Below, in pieces: positions 19,157-28,889 of a DNA stretch of 39,757 nt. The DNA comes from Flavobacteriales bacterium. Its GTDB lineage: Bacteria; Bacteroidota; Bacteroidia; Flavobacteriales_D; Sanyastnellaceae. The stretch spans positions 1 to 39,757 of the forward strand of contig CANHSF010000006.1 of assembly GCA_947463065.1 (NCBI GenBank), in the 5' to 3' direction. The stretch's first letter is position 1, and each line of letters opens with the position of its first letter. The notes beneath the pieces are model-generated. The model was not told the DNA's origin, did no database searches, and was given only the letters and a program-made list of their open reading frames with translations. The position numbers were made by a program, and so were the translations under genes.

Positions 19157-20110
19157 ATGCAGACCAAAAAAATGAAAAAGAATACGATTGTTGGTTTACT
19201 CTGCTGTGCATGTGCACTATTGGGTCAATTGCGTTTGACGGCTCAACAAGATCCCATGTTTACCCAATATATGTTCAACACTTTGAGCATCAATCCGGCT
19301 TATGCGGGGAGCAAGGACTTTTTGAGTGCCACGGCCATTCACCGCTCGCAATGGGTCAATTTTGAAGGTGCGCCTGTGACGCAGTCGGTAACGGTACATT
19401 CTCCATTGCGCAACGAGAGCATCAGTTTGGGCGGAACCATCATCAACGATGCATTCGGGCCCGTCAAACAATCAGGGATTTACATCGATGCGAGCTACCG
19501 CATTTTTATGGGCAACCGTCGCTTGGCATTCGGTATCAAAGGGGGCTTGAATTTGTTCAGCGCGAATTTGATGGACTTGAATCCGTTGGAAGAAAACGAT
19601 GCCTCTTTCGCCGGCAACATTGCCAATAAACCCTTGCCGAATTTTGGGGCAGGCGTGATGTATTACACCCGACGTTGGTACGTGGGCGCCAGTGTACCCA
19701 AATTGTTGTCCAACAAATTGCTCAGCGGCGATTTGCCCGATTACAGCGGGGTCAATAACAAAGAAATTCCACATGCTTTTTTGATTGCCGGCGGTGTGTT
19801 TGATGTCAATCTGTACACCAAATTCAAGCCGACCATTTTGGTGAAAGCCGTCAGTGGTGCACCTATCGCGGCAGAAGCGACCGGTCAATTTTTGTTCTAC
19901 GATAAGTTTTGGGCCGGATTGATGTACCGTTGGCAGGATGCTGCTGGGGTCTTGTTGCAATACGAAATCAATCGCATGTTCAAAGTGGGCTATGCGTTTG
20001 ATTACAGTTTATCCGATATCCGAAAATACAGCGACGGTTCACATGAAATTATGCTGGGATTCGATCTCAACCGCGGCAAAACTGGCGATGTTTCACCGCG
20101 TTATTTCTAA
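19157..20110 (+). CDS. PorP/SprF-family type IX secretion-associated outer membrane protein
   Basis: 'QQDPMFTQYMFNTLSINPAYAGSKDFLSATAIHRSQWVNFEGAPVTQSVTVHSPL' is the hallmark PorP/SprF N-terminus. Start reset to the ATG 5 bp after the giant gene. Confidence 0.93.
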   Translation: MQTKKMKKNTIVGLLCCACALLGQLRLTAQQDPMFTQYMFNTLSINPAYAGSKDFLSATAIHRSQWVNFEGAPVTQSVTVHSPLRNESISLGGTIINDAFGPVKQSGIYIDASYRIFMGNRRLAFGIKGGLNLFSANLMDLNPLEENDASFAGNIANKPLPNFGAGVMYYTRRWYVGASVPKLLSNKLLSGDLPDYSGVNNKEIPHAFLIAGGVFDVNLYTKFKPTILVKAVSGAPIAAEATGQFLFYDKFWAGLMYRWQDAAGVLLQYEINRMFKVGYAFDYSLSDIRKYSDGSHEIMLGFDLNRGKTGDVSPRYF

Positions 20111-20122
20111 AGACACATTATC

Positions 20123-22336
20123 ATGAGCACATCCATTCTCAACCGTATATCTATGATCCATTGGAGAGTTGTCATTCTTCTTGTTGCATGCCTCACGTCG
20201 GGTGCTGCTCACGAATGCGCAGCCCAAAAGGGCAAACTCAATATTGCAGACCAGTACTTCATGGCGTTTGATTTCAAAAGCGCTGAAAAGGTGTATGCCG
20301 ATATCTTGGCATCGGCCAAACACGCCAACGATACATTGCCATTGCGACGCATTGCCTATTGCCAAACCAAAACCGGCAATTGGGTAAAAGCAGAAGCCAA
20401 TTACAAACGTTTGATCGCAATGAACATGGGCAAGCCAACCGATTATTTGGGGCTGGCCGAAGTGCTCAAACTGCAAGGAAAATACACGGAGGCGATAGAG
20501 GTTTACAATAAGCTGTTGGTTGTACAGCCCGACAACGGTATCGCCAAAGTATACAAGAACAACGTCGATTTTGCGGAGCGCATCGTCCGAGACAGTGCCA
20601 TTTACCGATTGCGTTGTGCCAACATCAATTCGCCGTATTCCGATTTTGGTCCGGGCTTTTTTGTGGATGGCAAGGTACTTTTTGCATCCAGCCGCGGTGA
20701 TGGTTCAAAAAATCAGTCCATTTATGCTTGGAACAATCAGCCTTTTCTCAATATGTTCATGTGCGACGTGTCGGCGGATACCACATTGCAAAACGCAAAA
20801 CCCGTTGCGGATGAAATGATCACCCGCTTGCACGAGGGAACCATGACCTATGCGCCTTCCTCCAATACGATTTACTATACTAAAGAAAATTTGCGCAAAG
20901 GAGATTTTGATAAGATCAAAGGTGGACGCCGCAATCTGGGCATCTACAGCATCACATACAATACATCAGAAGGAAAATACGGCGAGGAAAAGGACTTCGC
21001 CTTCAATAATCGCAATTACTCACTGGGCAATCCCACACTCACTCCCGACGGAAAACGCCTGTACTTTGTCAGCGATATGCCAGGTGGTTTCGGTGGAACG
21101 GACATCTATTATTCCAATTGGAACGATTCGGTGTGGAGTGCACCCGTCAATTGCGGCAACAAGATCAACACCCTCGCCGATGAGCTTTTCCCTTTCGCAG
21201 TGTCTTCCGATATGTTGTACTTCTCATCCAATGGGCATTTGAGCATCGGTGGATTGGATGTGTTTTATACCAACCCGAATGATAGTTCGGTTGTGAAAAA
21301 TATCGGATACCCGGGCAATTCGCATTACGATGATTTTGCTCTGATTTGTTATCCCAATGAAACCAAAGGCTTTATCTGTAGCAATCGCCCTGGTGGCCAA
21401 GGCGACGACGATATTTATGAGTTTACCATCAAACCGGTCGATGAGGTTTTTGTATCGGGCGTGGTCACCGATAAGAATACCTTAGAACCTGTAGTCAATG
21501 CGACTGTGATGGTGCCCGCGGAAGACGGTTCGATGATCGAAGTGAAAACCGACGACAAAGGCCGCTATCAAATCACTGTGCCCTACAAGGATATCATTGA
21601 ATTGGAAGCCAGCAAGCCCATGTATCTGAGTGGAAAATCATCGCGGAAAGCTGACCCGCGTTCCTCCTACATGGACGGTTTCAATATTGAGATGCAAAAA
21701 ATCGATTGGATGACATCGGGTCGGGTGATTTTCGATGCTGATGGGAAGCCGGCTGTAGGTGCTATTGTGATTTTGAACGAATTGTTGGGCAACGATACCT
21801 TGGCTGTCGATACCATTACCATTGGTGCCGATGGCAAATACATGTGGCCATTGCAAGCGAATAAATCGTATTTGACCGTGGCATTGAAGGAAGGCTACAG
21901 CCGCATGACCGAACGTTTTGCGACCAACAATCCTTCGCAAAAAGTGCATACCCGCGACTTTAAATTGTTCAAGTTGGAAAAAAACACTACAGTAAAAGTG
22001 GAGAATATCTACTACGACTACAACAGTGCTGTTCTCAAACCGGAGTCAGCGGTGGAATTGAATAAACTTGTCAATATTCTGCGCGACAATCCAACCATGC
22101 GAATCGAATTGGGCTCACACTCGGATTCACGCGGTGGCGATGCCTACAACCTTACCTTATCCGAGAAGCGTGCGAAAAGTGCTGTGGATTATCTTGTGGG
22201 ACAAGGCATTGCCAAGGATCGCATGGTGAGCAAGGGCTATGGTGAAACCGGGCTGCTCAATCGCTGCGATGATGGTGTGACCTGCACAGATGAAGAACAT
22301 GCAGTGAATCGCCGAACTGAATTTAAAGTCCTTTAG
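20123..22336 (+). CDS. TPR - PD40 beta-propeller - carboxypeptidase-regulatory-like - OmpA domain protein (PorE-like architecture)
   Basis: TPR-like N-terminus, 'NPTLTPDGKRLYFVSDMPGGFGGTDIY' propeller motif, 'GVVTDKNTLEPVVNATVMV...DDKGRYQITVP', and OmpA 'NIYYDYNSAVLKPESAVELNKLVNILRDNPTMRIELGSHSDSRGGDAYNLTLSEKRA'. Confidence 0.9.
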   Translation: MSTSILNRISMIHWRVVILLVACLTSGAAHECAAQKGKLNIADQYFMAFDFKSAEKVYADILASAKHANDTLPLRRIAYCQTKTGNWVKAEANYKRLIAMNMGKPTDYLGLAEVLKLQGKYTEAIEVYNKLLVVQPDNGIAKVYKNNVDFAERIVRDSAIYRLRCANINSPYSDFGPGFFVDGKVLFASSRGDGSKNQSIYAWNNQPFLNMFMCDVSADTTLQNAKPVADEMITRLHEGTMTYAPSSNTIYYTKENLRKGDFDKIKGGRRNLGIYSITYNTSEGKYGEEKDFAFNNRNYSLGNPTLTPDGKRLYFVSDMPGGFGGTDIYYSNWNDSVWSAPVNCGNKINTLADELFPFAVSSDMLYFSSNGHLSIGGLDVFYTNPNDSSVVKNIGYPGNSHYDDFALICYPNETKGFICSNRPGGQGDDDIYEFTIKPVDEVFVSGVVTDKNTLEPVVNATVMVPAEDGSMIEVKTDDKGRYQITVPYKDIIELEASKPMYLSGKSSRKADPRSSYMDGFNIEMQKIDWMTSGRVIFDADGKPAVGAIVILNELLGNDTLAVDTITIGADGKYMWPLQANKSYLTVALKEGYSRMTERFATNNPSQKVHTRDFKLFKLEKNTTVKVENIYYDYNSAVLKPESAVELNKLVNILRDNPTMRIELGSHSDSRGGDAYNLTLSEKRAKSAVDYLVGQGIAKDRMVSKGYGETGLLNRCDDGVTCTDEEHAVNRRTEFKVL

Positions 22337-22338
22337 GA

Positions 22339-22602
22339 ATGAAATTTCTCCTTGCGTTTTTTTTGGTAGCAGTGACTGTTGCAGGTTGCCGATCGCCATG
22401 GAACGATGACGAACAAAAGCAGGTGTACGACAAATGCGTGCAGGTGAACACGCCGCTCTATCCCAATGGTGTGGCGGACAGTATTTGCGCATGCTACATC
22501 GAAAAATTGGTGCAGCGATTTCCTCAAAACAATCAGCGCCCCGAAGAAATTTTGGACGTGATCAATGAATGCGCAGAACAGTATCCGTTGCAAAAGCAAT
22601 GA
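22339..22602 (+). CDS. Small Cys-containing lipoprotein
   Basis: 'MKFLLAFFLVAVTVAGCRSPW...' signal plus lipobox AGC. Starts 2 nt after the OmpA-gene stop. Conserved-looking Cys pattern C..ICAC..C. Confidence 0.7.
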   Translation: MKFLLAFFLVAVTVAGCRSPWNDDEQKQVYDKCVQVNTPLYPNGVADSICACYIEKLVQRFPQNNQRPEEILDVINECAEQYPLQKQ

Positions 22603-22652
22603 TGGCTTTTCCAGCTGCCATGCCCATTTAGTTTGGTGGTTTCAAATTGCAC

Positions 22653-22689
22653 ATAAAAAAGGCTGTCTCAGCATTGCCGTGACAGCCTT
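22653..22689 (-). terminator. Intrinsic terminator of the trigger factor gene
   Basis: On the minus strand: AAGGCTGTC-ACGGCAATGCTGA-GACAGCC-TTTTTT, just past the trigger factor stop. Confidence 0.8.
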
Positions 22690-22717
22690 GGTATGTGTGT
22701 TTTGCAAAAGGATCGAA

Positions 22718-24091
22718 TCAATGCTGAGCAGCGTGAACAAACTCATCAAAGCTCACCGACTTTTTATTGATGGTGCATTTTTCGCGAATCATTTCCATCA
22801 AACGTTCTTCGAACAATTGTTCGTAAACCTTGCGGATTTCCTCGTTTTTCGACATCGTATTTTTGGCATATTCTTCCAAATTTTCGTCGTCAACCGGAAT
22901 GCCGTATTGCGCAAAGTTGGCGGCGATACTGGCTTTTACCTTGTTTTTTACATCCTCATGCGTCACCTTGATGTCGTTGGATTGAATCAAGTGATTCTCG
23001 ATCAACGTCCAACGCAATTGACCGGCGTACATGGGGTATTCGTACTCCAATTGTTCCAATGAGAGCGGCTTTTCGTTGGTGGCTTGGATCCAACGTTTGA
23101 GGAACGCGTCGGGCAACTCCAAAGTAACCCCTTCGATCAATTGACGCTTGGCATTGCGGGCAAACATCCATTGGGCGTCCATGGTGAATTGTTCTTGCAA
23201 ACCCTCGCGCACTTTCGCACGCAATTCGTCTTCGTTGTTGACTACGCCAGGGCCGTACATGCGGTCGAAAAGCTCTTGGTTGAGTTCGGCCAATTCCATG
23301 TGCTGAATGCCTTTGACGGTGATTTGCACCATGCTTTCCATGTGGTGAACAGCCTCATGCGTGATGCCCAACAATTTGGCTAAATCGTTGTGGTTTTCGG
23401 CCAAATGGTGTGGGTTGACAATGGCGGTGTCGTCCTTTTTAAGACCAACCAATTTGCTCTTGGTGTCGGCGTCTTTGATGAACTCGACAAATACGCTGCC
23501 TTCGCTTTGGATACCGCCAGTTACAGGCTGCTGGTTGGCATCGATCTCTACGATGGCAACAGACAACATGTCTTCATCACCGCACGATTCGGCTTCGCTC
23601 ATTTTGCCAAAACGTTTTGCGAAATCGCGCACTTGGCGGGTAACCAACGCATCGTCTACTTCGGCTTCAAGATGAGTGAAGGTAAGGGATTGATCGAGGG
23701 TCAGGTTGACATTGGGAGCTAGGCCCAATTCATAGAAGAATGTGAATTGATCAGGATTTTCCCAATTGGCTACTTCGCGGTTATCGGCTTTGGGCATTGG
23801 GCTTCCGAGCACATTGAGTTTGTTTTCGCTGATGTATTGGTGCAAGCTGCGCTGAAGAACTTGATTGATTTCTTCTGCGAGGATGCTTTTTCCAAAACGT
23901 TGTTTGATCAGGCTCATGGGCACTTGACCAGCTCGGAAACCGGGCAGTTGAGCGGTTTTGCGGTATTTTTTGAGTGCTTTTTCTACGTTTTCAGCGTAGT
24001 CCGTTTTGTCCAATTCGATGCTGATTTCAGCGTTCAATGCATCAATGTTGTTTTGCGTGATGTTCATGTCAACGTTTGTATTGAGGGCCAT
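22718..24091 (-). CDS. tig: Trigger factor
   Basis: 'MNITQNNIDALNAEISIELDKTDYAENVEKALKKYRKTAQLPGFRAGQVPMSLIKQRFGKSILAEEINQVLQ' plus the characteristic C-terminal domain. The upstream 52 codons of the ORF are non-conserved extension, so the start was placed at MALNTN. Confidence 0.92.
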   Translation of the reverse strand: MALNTNVDMNITQNNIDALNAEISIELDKTDYAENVEKALKKYRKTAQLPGFRAGQVPMSLIKQRFGKSILAEEINQVLQRSLHQYISENKLNVLGSPMPKADNREVANWENPDQFTFFYELGLAPNVNLTLDQSLTFTHLEAEVDDALVTRQVRDFAKRFGKMSEAESCGDEDMLSVAIVEIDANQQPVTGGIQSEGSVFVEFIKDADTKSKLVGLKKDDTAIVNPHHLAENHNDLAKLLGITHEAVHHMESMVQITVKGIQHMELAELNQELFDRMYGPGVVNNEDELRAKVREGLQEQFTMDAQWMFARNAKRQLIEGVTLELPDAFLKRWIQATNEKPLSLEQLEYEYPMYAGQLRWTLIENHLIQSNDIKVTHEDVKNKVKASIAANFAQYGIPVDDENLEEYAKNTMSKNEEIRKVYEQLFEERLMEMIREKCTINKKSVSFDEFVHAAQH

Positions 24092-24260
24092 GCAATTGGC
24101 CTGTTCGTTCGTGTACTTTTTAAAAAGGGGTGCAAAAATACAACATTTTGTTCGATTTTGCGCTAGTGCCTTTGTAAATGACTGATAAATAACGATGTAG
24201 AGGGATTGTAGGCGCTGTTGGGAACAAAAAAAGCAACGCTCTCGCATTGCTTTTGTTTTG

Positions 24261-24342
24261 TCCGGGTGGAGGGACTCGAACCCCCATGCCTCGCAGCGTC
24301 AGATCCTAAGTCTGATATGTCTACCAATTTCACCACACCCGG
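24261..24342 (-). tRNA. tRNA-Leu (anticodon UAG)
   Basis: Minus-strand CCGGGTGTGGTGAAATTGGTAGACATATCAGACTTAGGATCTGACGCTGCGAGGCATGGGGGTTCGAGTCCCTCCACCCGGA. 7-bp acceptor CCGGGTG/CACCCGG, anticodon loop CTTAGGA, long variable arm, TTCGAGTC. Confidence 0.95.
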
Positions 24343-24470
24343 CTGAATTGGTTTTTCTCTTTTGGAGGCCGCGAATATACTATGATTTTTTTAATCCCAC
24401 ACAAAGGTTTTTTTTGCAAAAGGGGAAACCACTTTTTTTGTGCTATTTTGCAACGCTTATCCCAACCAAG

Positions 24471-25304
24471 ATGCTGACTCGTTACTTATGGTCTTTTGTG
24501 GTGCTGTTTGTTGGCACAGCGTTCTTCCTCTCAGGCAATGCCCGGGGTCAGGAACTGTATGGCGCACCGTCAGCTGCTATGGCCAATACCATGGTCACCG
24601 ATACCAATGTGTGGGCGGCTTCTAACAATCCCGCGGGCATGCCGTGGCTAGCCAAAGGGGGAATTGCCGCCGGGTACAGAAATGCTTTCAATATTCAAAA
24701 ACTGGGAACAAGAAGCATCGCAGCGGTTCTGCCTTTTCGCAACAGTGCTTTTGGGGTTTCTCTTCAAAGCTATGGTTTCGAAGCTTTTTTGGCCAACCGA
24801 ATCGGCTTATCCTATGGCATTCGATTGGGTGAAAAGTTGTCGCTGGGGGCACAAATGCACTACCACGCGCTCACGCTCAGCGAGATGTACGGCAGAACTT
24901 CTTTTATGACCATAGCCTTGGGCGCGCGGTTCAATGCCACACGAAAACTCACCCTCGGTGCCTATATCAACAATCCCAATCAATCCAAAATTGCAGACTT
25001 CAACGATGAACGTTCGGTGTCGCGCATTGCTGCGGGGATGTCCTATGCATGGTCAACGCGATTGCGCATGACGGCCGAGGTGCAACAAGAAAGTGGACAA
25101 ACGGGTGGCGTGCGCGCGGGTTTGGAGTATGTGCCGGTGCCGTCGATTGTTTTGCGCTGCGGAGGAGGTACTGGTCCTGCATTGTTCAGCTTTGGTTTTG
25201 GTTGGCACCGCAAAGCCATTCACCTCGATGTGGCTTCCTTCTATCACAACGTTTTGGGCTTTAGTCCGCAAGTCGCATTGGCCTGGGTGCCCGGCAGAAA
25301 ATGA
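24471..25304 (+). CDS. Outer-membrane beta-barrel-like hypothetical protein
   Basis: ATG at 24471 with signal peptide 'MLTRYLWSFVVLFVGTAFFLSGNARGQ'. 'YGAPSAAMANTMVTDTNVWAASNNPAGM' resembles the PorV/PorQ/FadL-like N-terminal segment, with alternating beta-barrel strands. The upstream ORF portion overlaps the tRNA and was discarded. Confidence 0.7.
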   Translation: MLTRYLWSFVVLFVGTAFFLSGNARGQELYGAPSAAMANTMVTDTNVWAASNNPAGMPWLAKGGIAAGYRNAFNIQKLGTRSIAAVLPFRNSAFGVSLQSYGFEAFLANRIGLSYGIRLGEKLSLGAQMHYHALTLSEMYGRTSFMTIALGARFNATRKLTLGAYINNPNQSKIADFNDERSVSRIAAGMSYAWSTRLRMTAEVQQESGQTGGVRAGLEYVPVPSIVLRCGGGTGPALFSFGFGWHRKAIHLDVASFYHNVLGFSPQVALAWVPGRK

Positions 25305-27373
25305 GGGGCTGGATCAAATATAGCTGTGTCATGTGCCTGCTGTGCTCAGCATTCGGCCTGGTTGCTCAAAGCGAGGAACTCAAAAACAATATCATCGAAC
25401 AACGCATCGAAGTCATTGTAGCCAATCTCGAAGAAGGTGTGGATTTGGATTACACCACCTTGTTGGAGGACCTGCAAGGGTTTTACGACCAACCCCTCAA
25501 CCTCAATTCCGCAAGCATTGAAGACCTTCGGGAATTGTATTTGCTTTCCGACTTGCAGATTGTTGCGCTGCAAAATCACATCGCTCAATTTGGCGCTTTG
25601 AAGAGCATCTATGAATTGCAGGCTGTCGCTTTGTTTGACCTCAATACCATTCGTCAGATCGAACCCTTCGTTGCGGTAGGGCCCACAGGCATGCTGGAAA
25701 AAGTGAGTTTTCGCACGATTTTCAACGAAGCCAACAGCGACCTGATGATGCGCTACAGAAGGGAGTTCCAAACGAGACAAGGTTATCTGCGCGATCCTGA
25801 AACCGGCGAAACTCCCTATGCGGGTTCTCCCGATTACATGTACGCCAGGTATCGTTTGCAATTCAGAAAGGCATTGCAATTGGGCTTCACGATGGAAAAG
25901 GATCCCGGTGAATCCCTCGCCAATGGTCCTGATTTTTCTAGCGCACACGTGATGTACAACGACAATCGTTTTGTGCGAAAAGTCATCGTGGGCGATTTTC
26001 AAGCCATGTTTGGTCAGGGCCTGACGTTTTGGAATGGTCTGGGCTTTGGCAAATCGCCGTTTATTCTCAACACCAAAAAGAACGCGTTGGGATTCAGGCC
26101 CTACACCAGTGTCCAAGAAGGGCAATTTATGCGGGGCGCAGCAGCTACTTTTGGGTATAAAAAATGGTCGCTGTCTCTTTTTGGTTCGCAAAAAAACATG
26201 GATGCTTCGGTGCAAACCGACAGTACCTTGACCGAAGCTGTGGACGATGGCGTGTTGGTCTCGTCCATCAATGCGGCGGGACTGCACCGAACGGCTTCTG
26301 AAATCGCTAAGCGCGGTGCTTTGCGCGAGACGGTGGTGGGCGGCAACATTGATTATCGTGCAGCAAAAGGTTCCATAGGCATCACTGCTGCTCAGGTGCA
26401 ATACAATGCTCCTCTCGCCTTGAATCTTGATCTTTACCGCTATTACCGTCCTGCCGGTAGTGCGTTTACAACGGTGGGGGTCAATTATCAAACGGTTTGG
26501 CGAAATGCCAATTTTTTTGGAGAAGTGGCACGCAGCGGAAACGGCGGTTGGTCGGCCTTGAACGGTATGGTGGCATCGCTGCATCCTGCTGTGGCTGTGA
26601 GTTTGCTGCACCGTCATTTCTCCAACGATTACCAGGCGCTTTATGCCAATGTGTTTGCCGAGAATCAAGACAATCCGGCCAATGAGCGCGGTCTATTTGC
26701 CGGCGTACAAACCACTTGGCCAAAGGGCTGGACGCTCACTACCTACATCGATTTGGTCAAGTATCCGTGGTTGCGCTACCGTGTGGATGCACCCAGTTCG
26801 GCCACCGATTTTTTGGTACAGCTCAACTATAAACCCAATCGCAAGGACGAGTTTTATGTGCGGTTTCGTCGGCGAGGCGATGTGCAAAATGCAGCAAGCG
26901 CCGATCAGCGGATTACACCGCCTGTGGACTTGGAGCGCGATGTCTTCCGGGTCAACGCATCGTATATGATTCATCCCAATGTGCAGTTGAAGTCGCGTTT
27001 GGAGTGGGTGTTTTACCGCAAGGAAAATCTCAATCAACAAGGCTATTTGGCTTACCAGGATGTGGCGTTCAAAAAAATCGGATGGCCGGTGCAGTTGGTT
27101 GCACGTTATGCGCTTTTCAAAACCGACGATTGGAACGCCCGTGTTTATGCCTACGAAAACGATGTGCTTTATGCATTCAGCATTCCAGCGCACAATGGAG
27201 TGGGCAGCCGCATGTACGGTATGGTGAGTTGGGACATCCGCAAGGGGTTGGAACTTCAGGTGCGTTTTGCGCGGTGGCTTTACAGCGATAAACGAATCAT
27301 TGGTTCGGGCAATCAAGAAATTCGGGGCAATCAGCTCAGCGATGTGCACGTGATGCTGCGTTGGAGGTTTTGA
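25301..27373 (+). CDS. Helix-hairpin-helix domain plus outer membrane beta-barrel protein
   Basis: Signal peptide, then 'YDQPLNLNSASIEDLRELYLLSDLQIVALQNHIAQFGALKSIYELQAVALFDLNTIRQIEPFV' (ComEA-like HhH), then a long strand-rich barrel ending in aromatic F. ATGA overlap with the upstream gene. Confidence 0.8.
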   Translation: MRGWIKYSCVMCLLCSAFGLVAQSEELKNNIIEQRIEVIVANLEEGVDLDYTTLLEDLQGFYDQPLNLNSASIEDLRELYLLSDLQIVALQNHIAQFGALKSIYELQAVALFDLNTIRQIEPFVAVGPTGMLEKVSFRTIFNEANSDLMMRYRREFQTRQGYLRDPETGETPYAGSPDYMYARYRLQFRKALQLGFTMEKDPGESLANGPDFSSAHVMYNDNRFVRKVIVGDFQAMFGQGLTFWNGLGFGKSPFILNTKKNALGFRPYTSVQEGQFMRGAAATFGYKKWSLSLFGSQKNMDASVQTDSTLTEAVDDGVLVSSINAAGLHRTASEIAKRGALRETVVGGNIDYRAAKGSIGITAAQVQYNAPLALNLDLYRYYRPAGSAFTTVGVNYQTVWRNANFFGEVARSGNGGWSALNGMVASLHPAVAVSLLHRHFSNDYQALYANVFAENQDNPANERGLFAGVQTTWPKGWTLTTYIDLVKYPWLRYRVDAPSSATDFLVQLNYKPNRKDEFYVRFRRRGDVQNAASADQRITPPVDLERDVFRVNASYMIHPNVQLKSRLEWVFYRKENLNQQGYLAYQDVAFKKIGWPVQLVARYALFKTDDWNARVYAYENDVLYAFSIPAHNGVGSRMYGMVSWDIRKGLELQVRFARWLYSDKRIIGSGNQEIRGNQLSDVHVMLRWRF

Positions 27374-27607
27374 TCGCGAATCCCTGTATTGGTGCATGGA
27401 ATATGTTGCCACATGGAATTTTTTGGCTTTCCATTGAAACTTTCTTATATTTGTTAGGTAAACACTTGGAAATCACGGGGTATTCGGTGGCTGTTTTTCG
27501 CCGCAGTGCGCGGTACCTCTCGTTTGAAACCTCAGCCTCGATCGATTGAACGGCTTTGCCCAATGCGGCAGGATTTTTGTCTTCCGACGGCTAACAAAAA
27601 CGGAACA

Positions 27608-27946
27608 ATGATGAAGAAATTTGTACTTGTATTCCTCGCCTCCTGCTTCTGGACCATTGCAGCACTGCAAGCGCAGTCCAATGAGCGTCATCCGATTAGC
27701 ACAGCATCTATTGCCTCCAACGATGGCAAAATTGAGTTGTTTTTTGACGAGCCGGTCACCGAACATTTTACGGTGGAAGTGCGCGATTTAACTGGCAAAA
27801 CCGTGTACGTCTTGCACAGTGAACTGCACAATGGCGGTTGCCAAAACCTAGATTTACCAGCCGAAAATTTGCGCAAAGGCATCTACATGGTCCTAATAAC
27901 TGGGGTATCGGGCAAAACCAAAACGCTCAAACTTCAACGCAACTAA
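27608..27946 (+). CDS. Small secreted protein consisting of signal peptide plus T9SS type A-like CTD
   Basis: 'MMKKFVLVFLASCFWTIAALQAQ' signal, then 'KIELFFDEPVTEHFTVEVRDLTGKTVYVLHSELHNGGCQNLDLPAENLRKGIYMVLITGVSGKTKTLKLQRN'. Confidence 0.7.
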   Translation: MMKKFVLVFLASCFWTIAALQAQSNERHPISTASIASNDGKIELFFDEPVTEHFTVEVRDLTGKTVYVLHSELHNGGCQNLDLPAENLRKGIYMVLITGVSGKTKTLKLQRN

Positions 27947-27997
27947 GCGGTCCATCATTACCCGTTGGCCCAAGTCCATTGACAAATGATATTGCTA

Positions 27998-28029
27998 CTC
28001 GAAGCGCCTTTGCTTCGGGTTTTTTTTTG
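27998..28029 (+). terminator. Intrinsic terminator
   Basis: CTCGAAGC-GCCTTT-GCTTCGGG followed by a T9 tract. Confidence 0.8.
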
Positions 28030-28148
28030 AAGTTGCTGAATTCGACAATTTCAACAAGATCGCCACATCCTTGCGAATTGGTGGCCCATGCACGTCGGAT
28101 TTCGAGATAAATCACTTTCCTTTGCATTACCAAAAGGGACAATAGCAA

Positions 28149-28889
28149 ATGGTTTTAAAAGCCGATCATATCGTACGCCGTTACGGCCAGCGCACCGTTG
28201 TGAAGGGGGTGGATTTCCACGTCAGTCAGGGAGAAATCGTTGGGCTGCTCGGACCCAATGGTGCCGGCAAAACCACCAGTTTTTACATGGTCGTGGGCTT
28301 GGTCAAACCCAATGAAGGTCGAATCGTTTTGGACGGCTTGGACATCACCCACGAACCCATGTACCGCAGAGCACAATTGGGAGTGGGCTATCTGCCGCAA
28401 GAAGCCAGCATCTTTCGCAAACTCAGCATCGAAGACAACATCAAGGCGGTTTTGGAACTTACCCAATTGTCCAAGGCCGAGCAAAGGCTCAAATTGGAAT
28501 CGCTGCTGGAGGAATTCGGACTTGCCCACAAGCGCAAGTACATAGGAAATCACCTCAGCGGTGGAGAGCGTCGGCGCACCGAAATTGCCCGCGCTTTGGC
28601 GACCGACCCCAAGTTTATTCTTTTGGACGAACCTTTTGCCGGTGTGGACCCCATTGCCGTGGAGGATATCCAAAAGATCGTGTGGCAACTCAAGTCGCGC
28701 AACATCGGCGTGCTCATCACCGATCACAATGTACAAGAGACCTTGAGCATTACCGATCGGGCTTATCTCCTGTACGATGGAAGCATCCTCAAAGCGGGCA
28801 CTGCCGAGGAATTGGCGGCCGATGAACAAGTGCGTCGGGTGTACCTGGGCCAAAACTTTGAGTTGCGTCGGGTTAAAATGGGCGTGTGA
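28149..28889 (+). CDS. lptB: LPS export ABC transporter ATP-binding protein
   Basis: '[26 protein letters not shown]', '[25 protein letters not shown]', '[40 protein letters not shown]', '[25 protein letters not shown]': LptB. Confidence 0.95.
   Translation: MVLKADHIVRRYGQRTVVKGVDFHVSQGEIVGLLGPNGAGKTTSFYMVVGLVKPNEGRIVLDGLDITHEPMYRRAQLGVGYLPQEASIFRKLSIEDNIKAVLELTQLSKAEQRLKLESLLEEFGLAHKRKYIGNHLSGGERRRTEIARALATDPKFILLDEPFAGVDPIAVEDIQKIVWQLKSRNIGVLITDHNVQETLSITDRAYLLYDGSILKAGTAEELAADEQVRRVYLGQNFELRRVKMGV

Noticed and set aside
24258-24470. N-terminal 71-aa extension of the outer-membrane protein ORF
   Set aside because: Runs through the tRNA-Leu gene; the ATG at 24471 begins a clear signal peptide.
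25346-26668. 440-aa minus-strand ORF opposite the HhH-barrel gene
   Set aside because: Fully antisense to a well-supported CDS; composition (His/Arg/Gln-rich, no recognisable motif) is typical of a shadow ORF.
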